Assembly (NCBI GenBank): GCA_018241645.1
Contig: JAFEDL010000111.1
Coordinates: forward strand, 1,929-36,764
Length of the DNA stretch: 34,836 bases
Source: Pseudomonadota bacterium
Lineage (GTDB): Bacteria; Pseudomonadota; Gammaproteobacteria; Burkholderiales; SG8-39
Direction of reading: 5' to 3'
The translations under genes and the position numbers were made by a program. The notes below the pieces were generated by a model. It ran no database searches. It had not been told where the DNA came from and saw only the letters and a program-made list of their open reading frames with translations. Positions 7,679-15,161 of this stretch are shown here, piece after piece (position 1 is the first letter of the stretch; the number at the start of each line of letters is the position of its first letter).

Positions 7679-8703
7679 GGGGCGGATTCTACTCCCCCGT
7701 GCCGGGTTCCAAGCGCGAATGCTTCGGCAAGCATTTCGTACGAAGCCAGCCGCGAAGCATAGTCGCCGGTGATCGTCAGCACCATCAGCTCATCCGCTGT
7801 GTAGCGCTCCGCAAGCGCAGTCAGGTCGTCGAAGCATTTCCTGGGGCCGCCGATCACTGCGCGCGGGCGCTGGCTGTCCACATAGGCCTGCTCCTGCGGG
7901 GTGAATCGATGCTTTTCGGCCTCGGCCAGGGTGGGGACCGGCGAGTCGATCCCCTGGGCCATGTGCAGGCGCCTGAGGTCGATGGCCCGCGCGAGCTTCT
8001 CGGCCTCGGCATCGGTCCCGGCGCAGATCACGAACACGCAGGTGATCGTGTGCGGCGCCTTCTCGCGCGCCGAAACCTGGAAGCGATCCCGGTAGGCGCG
8101 CATCACCGCGTCGCCGCCGTGGGCGTTGATGAAATGCGCAAACGCGAATCGCAGTCCCAGCTGGGCGGAAAGCAGCCCGCTGTAGTCGGACGACCCCAGC
8201 AGCCAGACCTCCGGCGCGGTCGGCACCTCCGGCATGGCGCGCACCTGCTTGTGCGGATGGTCGTCGGGCAGCGTGCCGTCGAGGTGGCCGACGAGTTCCC
8301 ACACCTGTTCGGGAAACCGTTCGGCGTCCGGGAAAGTGCCGCCGCCTACCGCGCGGGCGGTGCGGCCGTCGCCGCCCGGCGCGCGGCCGATGCCGAGGTC
8401 GATGCGTCCCGGATACAGGGCCTCGAGCATGCGGAAGGTTTCGGCGACCTTGAACGGGCTGTAGTACGGCAGCAGCACGCCGCCGGTGCCGATGCGCATG
8501 CGCGAGGTCTCGGCCCCCAGGCGCGCGAGCAGGATCTCGGGGCAGGGGTCGGCGAGCGCGCCGATGGCGTGGTGCTCGGCCAGCCAGTAGCGCGAATACC
8601 CGAGCCGCTCGGCTGCGCGCGCAAGTTTCAATGTCTCCCCGATCGCTTCGCGCGGGGTGTGGCCGCTGATGATCGGGGACTGGTCGAGTACCGAAAGCTT
8701 CAT
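7666..8703 (-). CDS. LLM-class flavin-dependent oxidoreductase
   Basis: Bacterial luciferase-like monooxygenase family protein, 345 residues, expected to use FMNH2 from a separate reductase. It carries the family signature at its start (LSVLDQSPI), then GYSRYWLAEHH, the MRIGTGGVLLPYYSP segment, and DLGIGRAPGG. These place it in the MsnO8-like group. The substrate cannot be inferred. The ATG at 8703 is chosen because the family N-terminus starts there; the open frame extends upstream into the MFS gene without relevant homology. The stop (7668-7666) lies inside the 5' end of rnpB, so transcripts of this gene run into the RNase P RNA. The MFS gene ends only 4 bases upstream, indicating co-transcription. 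Confidence 0.85.
   Translation of the reverse strand: MKLSVLDQSPIISGHTPREAIGETLKLARAAERLGYSRYWLAEHHAIGALADPCPEILLARLGAETSRMRIGTGGVLLPYYSPFKVAETFRMLEALYPGRIDLGIGRAPGGDGRTARAVGGGTFPDAERFPEQVWELVGHLDGTLPDDHPHKQVRAMPEVPTAPEVWLLGSSDYSGLLSAQLGLRFAFAHFINAHGGDAVMRAYRDRFQVSAREKAPHTITCVFVICAGTDAEAEKLARAIDLRRLHMAQGIDSPVPTLAEAEKHRFTPQEQAYVDSQRPRAVIGGPRKCFDDLTALAERYTADELMVLTITGDYASRLASYEMLAEAFALGTRHGGVESAPGVG
7686..7691 (-). promoter_or_regulatory. -10 element of the rnpB promoter
   Basis: TAGAAT on the minus strand (5 of 6 consensus bases) ends seven bases before the predicted rnpB 5' base at 7678. It lies inside the last codons of the upstream oxidoreductase gene. A weak -35 (CTTGGA or the adjacent hexamer, 16-17 bases upstream) is possible. 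Confidence 0.5.
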
Positions 8704-8707
8704 CGCA

Positions 8708-9862
8708 TCATCCCGGTTGTTCCGCGTGCCTGAAGGCCCAGGGCCGCAGCAGCGCGAGCATTGCCGTCCAGCACAGCGCAAACGCGCCGAGGACGTAGAA
8801 CCCCCGCACGAGGCCGATGTGGTCCGCGAGGTAGCCCATGGCCAGCGGCGTGGTGAGGTGGGACAGCCCCCACCCGAGGCCGCCCAGCGCGAGCGCCGAG
8901 CCGCGTTCCGCGGCGCTGGTGAAATCGCTCATGGTGATCTGGAAGTACAGGGTCATGATGCCCGAGCCCAGCCCGACGACGAGCATCAGGAACCCGATCG
9001 CGAGCGAGTGGTTGATCGCGGGGATCAACCCGACCGCGAGCGCCACGGACACGCCCGCCACCACCGGGGCGAGGCTCTTCGCGCCGGTCTTCACGAAGCG
9101 GGCCGCGACCAGCCCGGCCGCGATCGAGCCGATCGCCCGCACTGCGATCAGGATCCCGGACGATTGGGAGTCGTAGCCGAAGTCGTTCAGGAGCAGCGGG
9201 TAGAAGGACATCGACAGCGAGAACGGCAGCGCGGACAGGTAGGCGCAGGTCACGGTGTACCAGATGACCGGGCGGTTCAGCAGCGCAGCATAGTTGGCGA
9301 ACACGCTGCGCCCGGGTTCGGCCGGCTTGCGGGGCTTTTGAGTCACCTTGAATCCCGCGACCATCGAGATCGCCCCCATTGCCGCAAGCGTGGCGAACGA
9401 GGCGGCGAAACCGGCCAGCGCCAGGATGAACCCGGCCGAGGCGGTGCCGGCGATCTGCCCGACGTTGGTGAGCGCGTTCAGCCGCCCGAGCTGCTGGCTC
9501 CTCTGGCCGGGCAGCTCGCTTGCAAGCGCCCAGGTCGCCGGCCAGAACGCGGCGCGCGAGAGCACGAGCAGCACCTGGCCCGCGAACATCATCCAGAAAC
9601 CGCGCGCGAAGACGAATTCCAGCGCGCCGAGCGCAAGCAGCACGCAGGAAGCGAGCATGATCTTGCGCCCGCCGATGCGGTCCGTGTAGGCCCCGCCGAT
9701 CAGGTTGAACACCACCTGCGCGATCGTGGGCAGCGAGAACAGCAGCCCGATCTCCACGCCGGTCAGCCCCTGCGAATGCGCGTACAGGGGCACCACGACG
9801 TAGGTCATCCCCAGGCCGTAGTTCCAGGTGGTCGAAACGAGAAAGAGCGGGAGGGCGGACAC
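8708..9862 (-). CDS. MFS transporter
   Basis: Twelve-helix major facilitator superfamily permease of 384 residues. The cytoplasmic loop between helices 2 and 3 has GGAYTDRIGGRKIML, a version of the MFS motif A (G-x3-D-R-x-G-R/K). A central hydrophilic linker (TQKPRKPAEPGRS, about residues 180-195) separates the two six-helix halves. The substrate is unknown; pairing with an oxidoreductase suggests a small metabolite or drug exporter. The start is GTG at 9862, where the first helix begins; the nearby ATG at 9875 is out of frame. It shares a short divergent intergenic region with the DUF1223 gene. Confidence 0.85.
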   Translation of the reverse strand: MSALPLFLVSTTWNYGLGMTYVVVPLYAHSQGLTGVEIGLLFSLPTIAQVVFNLIGGAYTDRIGGRKIMLASCVLLALGALEFVFARGFWMMFAGQVLLVLSRAAFWPATWALASELPGQRSQQLGRLNALTNVGQIAGTASAGFILALAGFAASFATLAAMGAISMVAGFKVTQKPRKPAEPGRSVFANYAALLNRPVIWYTVTCAYLSALPFSLSMSFYPLLLNDFGYDSQSSGILIAVRAIGSIAAGLVAARFVKTGAKSLAPVVAGVSVALAVGLIPAINHSLAIGFLMLVVGLGSGIMTLYFQITMSDFTSAAERGSALALGGLGWGLSHLTTPLAMGYLADHIGLVRGFYVLGAFALCWTAMLALLRPWAFRHAEQPG

Positions 9863-9884
9863 GGGAGGCAGCCATTGTAAGGCT

Positions 9885-9913
9885 TTGACCCCCCGCGCGA
9901 CGAAGGGTAGAAC
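9885..9913 (+). promoter_or_regulatory. Candidate sigma70 promoter for the DUF1223 gene
   Basis: TTGACC at 9885-9890 (5 of 6 consensus bases) and TAGAAC at 9908-9913 (4 of 6) are separated by 17 bases. Transcription would begin near 9920, about 26 bases before the ATG, and the leader includes a clear GGAGG. Confidence 0.55.
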
Positions 9914-9945
9914 TATGTGAAACGCCTTCCACGGAGGAACATGTC

Positions 9946-10731
9946 ATGCGAGCAATGCGCTTCCTTGCCTGGCTGGCCGTGGGGTTGAGCCCGGCCCTCC
10001 ATGCCGCGCCGGCAGCTTGCACAGCCCACAGCGGCCCGCGCACCGCGGTGCTGGTCGAGTTGTACACGTCGGAGGGCTGCGACAGCTGCCCGCCGGCCGA
10101 CCGCTGGTTGTCGTCGCTGCAGGCGCAGGGCTACACGCCGGACAAGGTGGTGCCGCTCGCGCTGCACGTGGACTACTGGGACTACATCGGCTGGAAGGAC
10201 CCGTACGCCAAGCGCGAGTTCGCCACCCGCCAGCGGCGCGCGGCCGAGCTCAGGCGCGCAAGGATCGTTTACACGCCGCAGGTGCTGCTGCAGGGGCAGG
10301 ATTTCCGCCACTGGGACACGCGCGAGTTCGGCGCCACGGTCGAAAGGGTCAACAGCCAGCCGCCGCGTGCCAGGCTCGCGCTCAGCGTCGAATCCATGGG
10401 CAAGGCCAGCGTGGACGTGGCGCTGTCGGCAGAATTGCTGGATGCCGCCGGAAAGGGCGACGCGGCCGTGTACCTCGCGGCGTTCGAGAACAAGCTCACC
10501 AGCCAGGTGGCCGCGGGCGAGAACAAGGGCAAGACGCTGCCGCACGACTTCGTGGTGCGCGAGTGGATCGGGCCGATCGGGTTCGGCGCCGGCCTCAGGG
10601 TCGACGAGAAGCGCACGCTGCCTTTGCTGCCGAACGCAAACCCGAAGCAGTCCGGGGTCGCCGCGTTCGTGCAGGACCGCTCCACGGGCGAGGTTCTGCA
10701 GGCCCTGATGCTGCCGGCGTGCGGCGGGTAA
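9946..10731 (+). CDS. Secreted DUF1223 protein with a CxxC motif
   Basis: Exported protein of 261 residues belonging to the DUF1223 family, whose members have a thioredoxin-like fold. A Sec signal peptide covers about residues 1-21 (cleavage after LHAA). The mature start has LVELYTSEGCDSCPPAD, with Cys45 and Cys48 forming a CxxC redox-type motif, followed by HVDYWDYIGWKDP, the most conserved family block. A periplasmic redox role is plausible but unproven. GGAGG at 9933-9937 sits 8 bases before the ATG. It is monocistronic. A perfect 18-bp palindrome begins one base after the stop codon. Confidence 0.82.
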   Translation: MRAMRFLAWLAVGLSPALHAAPAACTAHSGPRTAVLVELYTSEGCDSCPPADRWLSSLQAQGYTPDKVVPLALHVDYWDYIGWKDPYAKREFATRQRRAAELRRARIVYTPQVLLQGQDFRHWDTREFGATVERVNSQPPRARLALSVESMGKASVDVALSAELLDAAGKGDAAVYLAAFENKLTSQVAAGENKGKTLPHDFVVREWIGPIGFGAGLRVDEKRTLPLLPNANPKQSGVAAFVQDRSTGEVLQALMLPACGG

Positions 10732-10749
10732 TGTACCGGTACCGGTACA
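10732..10749. repeat. Perfect 18-bp palindrome
   Basis: TGTACCGGTACCGGTACA is its own reverse complement and begins directly after the DUF1223 stop. It may be a dyad operator (TetR-family operators often look like this) or a structured mRNA end. It is 15/20 identical over the flanked core to the imperfect palindrome at 24549-24568. Confidence 0.6.
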
Positions 10750-10790
10750 CAAACTGACCGGAGAGCGGCTCCAGCCCTTGTGTTTATAAA

Positions 10791-10809
10791 CTGAATCTGC
10801 CGGATTCAG
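10791..10809 (-). terminator. Weak hairpin after the CoA transferase gene
   Basis: A 7-bp stem (CTGAATC / GATTCAG) with a 5-base loop lies 5 bases after the CoA transferase stop. On the minus strand it is followed by TTTAT, a weak U-tract. Confidence 0.4.
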
Positions 10810-10813
10810 GCAC

Positions 10814-12007
10814 TCAGACCGCCCCTTCCTTCGCCAGCGCGTCGATGTCCGCGGGCGAGTAGCCCAGTTCGGCCAGGATGGCGCGCGTGTGCTGGCCGAC
10901 GCCCGGCACCGCGCGGATGTCGGGCTCCATGCCGGCGATGTTGAGCGGCGGCATCATCGCGTCCAGCGGACCGGCCGGCGAGTCGACTTCGCGCCAGCGG
11001 TTGCGCGCCTCGAGCTGCGGGTGGTCCCAGAATTCCTCCATCGAGTTCAGGCGCGCGTTGGCGATGCCGGCGGCCTCCAGCCTTTCCACGACCTGCGGTG
11101 CGGTCATCTTGGCGAATGCGGCTTCGATCAGCGCGTTCATTTCCGCGCGATGTTCGTTGCGCAGGCTGGCCGAGGCGTAGCGCGGGTCCTTCGGCAGGTC
11201 GGGCTGGCCGAGCACCTGCCCGCAGAAGCGCGCGAACTCCCGCTCGTTCTGGATGCCGAGGAACACCGTCTTGCCGTCGCCGGCGCGGAACGGCCCGTAG
11301 GGAACGATCGTCGCGTGGAACGCGCCCGTGCGCGGCGGCGCCTTGCCGCCGTAGTTGGTGAAGTAGGCCGGGAAGCCCAGCCACTCGCCGAGGGACTCGA
11401 ACATCGAGATGTCGAGCGTGGCGCCTTCGTTGGTGTCCTTGCGGCGCAGGAGCGCGGCGAGGATGCCCGAGAACGCGTACATTCCGGCCGCGATGTCGGC
11501 GATCGGGATCCCCGCCTTCGATGGCTGTTCCGGCGTGCCGGTCACGGACAGCAGCCCGGTCTCGCATTGCACAAGCAGGTCGTAGGCGCGTTTTGCGCTG
11601 TAGGGCCCGTTCTCGCCGTAGCCGGAGATCCCGCACCAGACGAGGCGCGGGTCCTTCGCGCGCAGCTCTTCCGCGCCGAGGCCGAGGCGCGCCGCGGCGC
11701 CGGGCGCGAGGTTCTGCACGAAGACGTCGGCGCGGGATACGAGCTTGGCGAGGATCTTCCTCGCCTCGGGGTGCTTGGCGTCGAGCGACAGGCTTTCCTT
11801 CGAGCGGTTCACCCAGACGAAATGCGAGGAGAGGCCCTTGACGGTCGCGTCGTAGCCGCGCGAGGCGTCGCCCACGCCGGGACGCTCGACCTTGATGACG
11901 CGGGCGCCGAGTTCGGCCAGCTGGCGCGTGGCGAACGGCGCCGCGATCACCTGCTCGACCGCAACCACGGTGATCCCCGCCAGGGGAAGCGATGCGGGCT
12001 TATTCAA
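10814..12007 (-). CDS. Family III CoA transferase (CaiB/BaiF type)
   Basis: Cytoplasmic enzyme that moves CoA between carboxylic acids through an aspartyl-CoA anhydride intermediate, 397 residues. The catalytic Asp is Asp171 in GIPIADIAAGMYA. Other family features are PLAGITVVAVEQVIAAPF at the start, ARVIKVERP, and GYGENGPY. The C-terminal domain wraps back in the usual way (PEARKIL...RYASASLRNEHR). The start codon is TTG at 12007: it puts the N-terminus where the family begins and overlaps the end of the hydratase gene by 8 bases, so the two genes are translationally coupled. Together they suggest activation of a dicarboxylic or hydroxy acid and handling of an enoyl or oxo intermediate. The acyl donor and acceptor are unknown. 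Confidence 0.88.
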   Translation of the reverse strand: MNKPASLPLAGITVVAVEQVIAAPFATRQLAELGARVIKVERPGVGDASRGYDATVKGLSSHFVWVNRSKESLSLDAKHPEARKILAKLVSRADVFVQNLAPGAAARLGLGAEELRAKDPRLVWCGISGYGENGPYSAKRAYDLLVQCETGLLSVTGTPEQPSKAGIPIADIAAGMYAFSGILAALLRRKDTNEGATLDISMFESLGEWLGFPAYFTNYGGKAPPRTGAFHATIVPYGPFRAGDGKTVFLGIQNEREFARFCGQVLGQPDLPKDPRYASASLRNEHRAEMNALIEAAFAKMTAPQVVERLEAAGIANARLNSMEEFWDHPQLEARNRWREVDSPAGPLDAMMPPLNIAGMEPDIRAVPGVGQHTRAILAELGYSPADIDALAKEGAV

Positions 12008-12743
12008 AGCGCACCGTCATGCCGGACAACTCGTCGGTGGCGAACTCCGTGGACCAGGTTTCCCCGGGCGCCACCGGCGCTGCGTCGGTCATGGTGCCGG
12101 TGCTGACGATCTCGCCGGCGGCAAGTTGCGGGAAGTCCGACTGCGCGGCGAGCACCTCGACGAGATGCGCCAGCGCAAGCAGCGGGCTGTTCAGCACGTT
12201 GGACCCCATGCCGCGATCGACGACGGTGCCGTCCTTCTTCAGGGCCACCCTGAGTCCCGGGAGTCGCGTGGCGAGGTACTTGAGTTCGCCGACCGGGACC
12301 TTGCGGCCCACGATGAGCGCCCCGTGCAGCCCGTTGGCCGCGGTAGCGTCCCCGACCTGGATCTTCCAGTCGGGGTGGGCGCATTGAACGATTTCGATCG
12401 AATGCGCCACCCAGTCGATGGCGCGCAGCATGTCCGCCGGTTCCTTCGAGCGCGGCGGCGCGGCCTTCAGCCCGAAGCAGATTTCCGGCTCGATGCGCGG
12501 ATGCACGAGGCCGGCAAGCTTCACGGTCGCCGTGCCTTCCGGCGCGTAGCTCACGGTCCGGTCGTAAACGAAGCCGAAGATCGGCTGGTACACGCCGTAG
12601 CGCGGCCAGATCGTGCTGTTGGTGAAGCCGATCTTGCGGCCGACCGGCTTCCAGCCCGCGGCCACGCGTTCGGCGTGCAGGGCGAGGGCGATCCGGTAGC
12701 CGGCTTCGGCGCTTTCGATGTGGGTGGTTTCCATGCCGCGCAT
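12000..12743 (-). CDS. FAH-superfamily hydratase (2-keto-4-pentenoate hydratase-like)
   Basis: Cytoplasmic enzyme of 247 residues related to MhpD-type 2-oxopent-4-enoate hydratases and 4-oxalocrotonate decarboxylases in the fumarylacetoacetase superfamily. Recognisable blocks are GRKIGFTNSTIW, the metal-binding region PRIEPEICFGL (Glu-x-Glu), and ASIEIVQC-like HSIEIVQCAHPDWK. Near the C-terminus, AAGEIVSTGTMTDAAPVAPGE carries the family G-E-x-V-x-T-G-T motif. Two starts are possible: ATG at 12743 and ATG at 12734; neither has a clear ribosome-binding site. TAAAAT at 12747-12742 could be a -10 that would start transcription at about 12734. It is first in an operon with the CoA transferase. Confidence 0.82.
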   Translation of the reverse strand: MRGMETTHIESAEAGYRIALALHAERVAAGWKPVGRKIGFTNSTIWPRYGVYQPIFGFVYDRTVSYAPEGTATVKLAGLVHPRIEPEICFGLKAAPPRSKEPADMLRAIDWVAHSIEIVQCAHPDWKIQVGDATAANGLHGALIVGRKVPVGELKYLATRLPGLRVALKKDGTVVDRGMGSNVLNSPLLALAHLVEVLAAQSDFPQLAAGEIVSTGTMTDAAPVAPGETWSTEFATDELSGMTVRFE

Positions 12744-12808
12744 TTTAGCGGCTGAACGCCGCGCGGCGGTTGCGCCCGGCCCCGGCGCGAGCGAAACTAC
12801 GGCCCACC

Positions 12809-13234
12809 ATGCAACCCTACCTGACCTGGCTGCTGATCGGCTTCGGCCTCATCATCGTCGAACTGCTCACCGGCACGTTCTACCTGCTGATGCTGGGCAT
12901 CGCCGCGTTCGGCGCGGCCGCCGTGGCCTACCTCGGGCAGGGGTTCGAGGTGCAGGTCATCGTCGCGGTGGCCGTTGCCTCGGCCGGGTGCTACGGCGTG
13001 CACGTCTACCGGGCGAAGCACTCCAAGCAGCAGATGGCCTCCGTCGACGCCGGGCAGCCGGCGAATTTCGAGAGCTGGATCGACCAAGGCGGGGGCCTGG
13101 CCCGGGTGCGCTATCGCGGCGCTTCCTGGGATGCGCGCGTCGACGGCGCGGGCGACCTCCAGCCCGGCGCCCTGCTGTACGTCAAGAACCTCGAAGCCCA
13201 CACGCTCTACGTAAGCAGGCAACGCCCGGCCTGA
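12809..13234 (+). CDS. nfeD: NfeD-family membrane protein
   Basis: Short NfeD protein (141 residues) with two to three N-terminal membrane helices (about 5-25, 28-48 and 50-70) and a C-terminal OB-fold domain (about 85-138; GGLARVRYRGASWDARVDG...LQPGALLYVKNLEAHTLYV). NfeD proteins usually sit beside a stomatin/SPFH gene, as here, and act with it in membrane microdomains or quality control. This version lacks the serine protease (ClpP-like) domain of long NfeD. The ATG at 12809 is chosen because the hydrophobic helix begins there. It is divergent from the hydratase gene with 65 bases between. Confidence 0.85.
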   Translation: MQPYLTWLLIGFGLIIVELLTGTFYLLMLGIAAFGAAAVAYLGQGFEVQVIVAVAVASAGCYGVHVYRAKHSKQQMASVDAGQPANFESWIDQGGGLARVRYRGASWDARVDGAGDLQPGALLYVKNLEAHTLYVSRQRPA

Positions 13235-13263
13235 GCCGGCGGAACCTCTAAAGGGGAGGCACT

Positions 13264-14256
13264 ATGTTCGCAAAACTGATCGGCGCCGTCGTCGTCACGT
13301 TCATCGCCGCGGCGATCCCGGAGACCCGGGCCTACACGGTCTGGATATTCCTGATCGCCATCATCGTGGTGTTCGTGATCGAAGGCGTGCGCATCGTGCC
13401 GCAGCAGCAGGCCTGGGTGGTGGAACGCCTGGGCAAGTTCAGCGAGATCCTCGAGCCCGGACTGAACCTGATCATCCCGTTCTTCGAGCGCGTGGCCTAC
13501 ACCCACAGCCTGAAGGAAGTCCCGCTCGACGTTCCCGAGCAGGTCTGCATCACGCGCGACAATACGCAGCTCGGCGTCGACGGGGTCATCTACTACCAGG
13601 TGATGGACCCGCGCCTGGCGTCCTACGGTTCCTCCAACTACATCATGGCCATCGTGCAGCTGGCGCAGACCACGTTGCGCTCGGAGATCGGCAAGATGGA
13701 ACTGGACAAGACCTTCGAGTCGCGCGACGAGATCAACCGCCAGATCGTGGCTGCGCTCGACGAGGCGGGCCGCAACTGGGGCATCAAGGTGCTGCGCTAC
13801 GAGATCAAGAGCCTAACGCCGCCGGAGGCCATCCTGCGCAGCATGCAGCAGCAGATCACCGCGGAGCGCGAGAAGCGCGCGCTGATCGCCAAGTCCGAGG
13901 GCGAGCGCCAGCAGGAGATCAACATCGCCGACGGCAGGAAGCAGGCGGCGGTGCTGAATTCCGAGGGCGAAAAACAGGCCGCGATCAACCGCGCGCAGGG
14001 CGAGGCCACGGCCCTCAGGCTCATCGCGGAGGCGAACGCCGCGGCCGTGCACGCGGTGGGCGAGGCGATCGCCGGCAAGGGCGGCATGGAGGCGGCCAAC
14101 CTCAAGGTGGCGCAGGAATACGTCGCCGCGTTCGGCAACCTCGCCAAGACCAGCAACACCCTCATCGTGCCGGCGAACGCGGCCGACATAGCGTCGCTGG
14201 TGACCACCGCCATGACAGTGCTCGACAAGACCCGCCAGGCGGCGGCCAAGAGCTAG
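13264..14256 (+). CDS. qmcA: SPFH/stomatin-family protein QmcA
   Basis: Membrane-anchored SPFH (band 7) protein of 330 residues. One N-terminal anchor at about residues 22-40 is followed by the SPFH domain (VPQQQAWVVERLGKF at about 46, LEPGLNLIIPFFERV, DVPEQVCITRDNTQLGVDGVIYYQV). A long Ala/Glu/Arg-rich coiled coil (about 190-270) then drives oligomer formation, and the C-terminal part (TLIVPANAADI) is conserved. QmcA homologues form inner-membrane scaffolds and associate with FtsH-type proteolysis; that role is known for the family and inferred here. A strong AGGGGAGG precedes the ATG, and nfeD ends 29 bases upstream. Confidence 0.92.
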   Translation: MFAKLIGAVVVTFIAAAIPETRAYTVWIFLIAIIVVFVIEGVRIVPQQQAWVVERLGKFSEILEPGLNLIIPFFERVAYTHSLKEVPLDVPEQVCITRDNTQLGVDGVIYYQVMDPRLASYGSSNYIMAIVQLAQTTLRSEIGKMELDKTFESRDEINRQIVAALDEAGRNWGIKVLRYEIKSLTPPEAILRSMQQQITAEREKRALIAKSEGERQQEINIADGRKQAAVLNSEGEKQAAINRAQGEATALRLIAEANAAAVHAVGEAIAGKGGMEAANLKVAQEYVAAFGNLAKTSNTLIVPANAADIASLVTTAMTVLDKTRQAAAKS

Positions 14257-14265
14257 GAGACTCCC

Positions 14266-14670
14266 ATGGCCGTATCCGGAATGAACCACTTCACCATCCT
14301 GACCGACGACCTGGATGCGACGCTCGCGTTCTACAGGGACCACCTGGAGTTCTCGGCGGGGCCGCGCCCGCCGTTCACCTTTCCCGGCGCGTGGCTGTAC
14401 GCCGCGGGCGGCAGCGACCCGATCCTGCACGTGATCGCGGGTCGCGACCGGAAGGAGCTCGTCAAAGGCGTGCTGGACCACATGGCGTTCACGGCCCAGG
14501 GCCTGGCCGGCAGCGTGGCGAAGCTGAAGGAGCGCGGCATCGGCTACGAGCTGCGCAAGCTCCCCGGCTACGGCACCTGGCAGCTGTTCTTCAACGACCC
14601 CAACGGGGCGAAGGTCGAGCTCGACTTCGACGCCGCCGAGCCGGCGCCTGCGGGACACGCCGGGCAGTGA
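14266..14670 (+). CDS. VOC-superfamily (glyoxalase-like) protein
   Basis: Small protein of 134 residues with one vicinal oxygen chelate domain. The candidate metal ligands are His8 (MNHFTILTDDLDATLAFYRDHL), His55 (DPILHVIAG) or His72 (LDHMAFTA), and Glu122 (NGAKVELDFD). The paired beta-alpha-beta-beta-beta modules are visible. Members catalyse isomerisation, ring cleavage or thiol transfer, and the substrate is unknown. It has a good ribosome-binding site (AGGAG) and follows qmcA by 9 bases, so it is part of the same transcript. Its TGA overlaps the next start as GTGA. Confidence 0.8.
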   Translation: MAVSGMNHFTILTDDLDATLAFYRDHLEFSAGPRPPFTFPGAWLYAAGGSDPILHVIAGRDRKELVKGVLDHMAFTAQGLAGSVAKLKERGIGYELRKLPGYGTWQLFFNDPNGAKVELDFDAAEPAPAGHAGQ

Positions 14671-15158
14671 ATTGGGAACTCACCACCGGCCGGGCGCGCA
14701 TCATGGCGCCGCCGGAGCTCGTCTGGCAGTGGGTCAGCGAGCCGCGCGGCTGGCAGGCCTGGAACCCCAAGATCGAGGAAGTCATCCCGCTGACCCCCGA
14801 AGCGCCGCGCGAAGGCATGCGCTTTCGGATCGCCTACCGGCTGCGCAAGAACAAGAAGCAGCTTGCCGAGGCCGAGCTGGTCGAGTTCAAGCCGAACGAG
14901 CGGCTCGTGTGCCGCACCACGGGCGGCGACCTGAAGCCCGGCGGCTGGATCCTGGAAACCTACGCGCTGTACGCGGACGAGGACACCACGGTGCTGACCC
15001 ACACCGTGGACCTCGCGCATTCGAGGATGCCTTACCTGTCGCGCCTCGCCGTGGTGTTCCTCACCAACCTGTTCAACTCCAGCGGCAGCCTCGGCCACGT
15101 GCGCAACCTCAAGGCGCTGATGGAGGACGGCGTCGACCCTCCGTTCAGCAAAGGCTAG
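14667..15158 (+). CDS. SRPBCC (START/polyketide cyclase-like) protein
   Basis: This 163-residue protein has a single helix-grip domain of the SRPBCC superfamily. The pattern is typical: an N-terminal strand (TGRARIMAPPELVWQWVSEPRGWQAWNP), a central series of strands, and a C-terminal helix (NSSGSLGHVRNLKALME). The family binds hydrophobic ligands in a deep cavity; some are cyclases and many have no known ligand. The GTG start at 14667 overlaps the VOC stop; using it adds one residue before the strand NWELTTG. The gene ends 3 bases before the convergent Bug-protein stop, leaving no room for a terminator. Confidence 0.75.
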   Translation: MNWELTTGRARIMAPPELVWQWVSEPRGWQAWNPKIEEVIPLTPEAPREGMRFRIAYRLRKNKKQLAEAELVEFKPNERLVCRTTGGDLKPGGWILETYALYADEDTTVLTHTVDLAHSRMPYLSRLAVVFLTNLFNSSGSLGHVRNLKALMEDGVDPPFSKG

Positions 15159-15161
15159 TTT

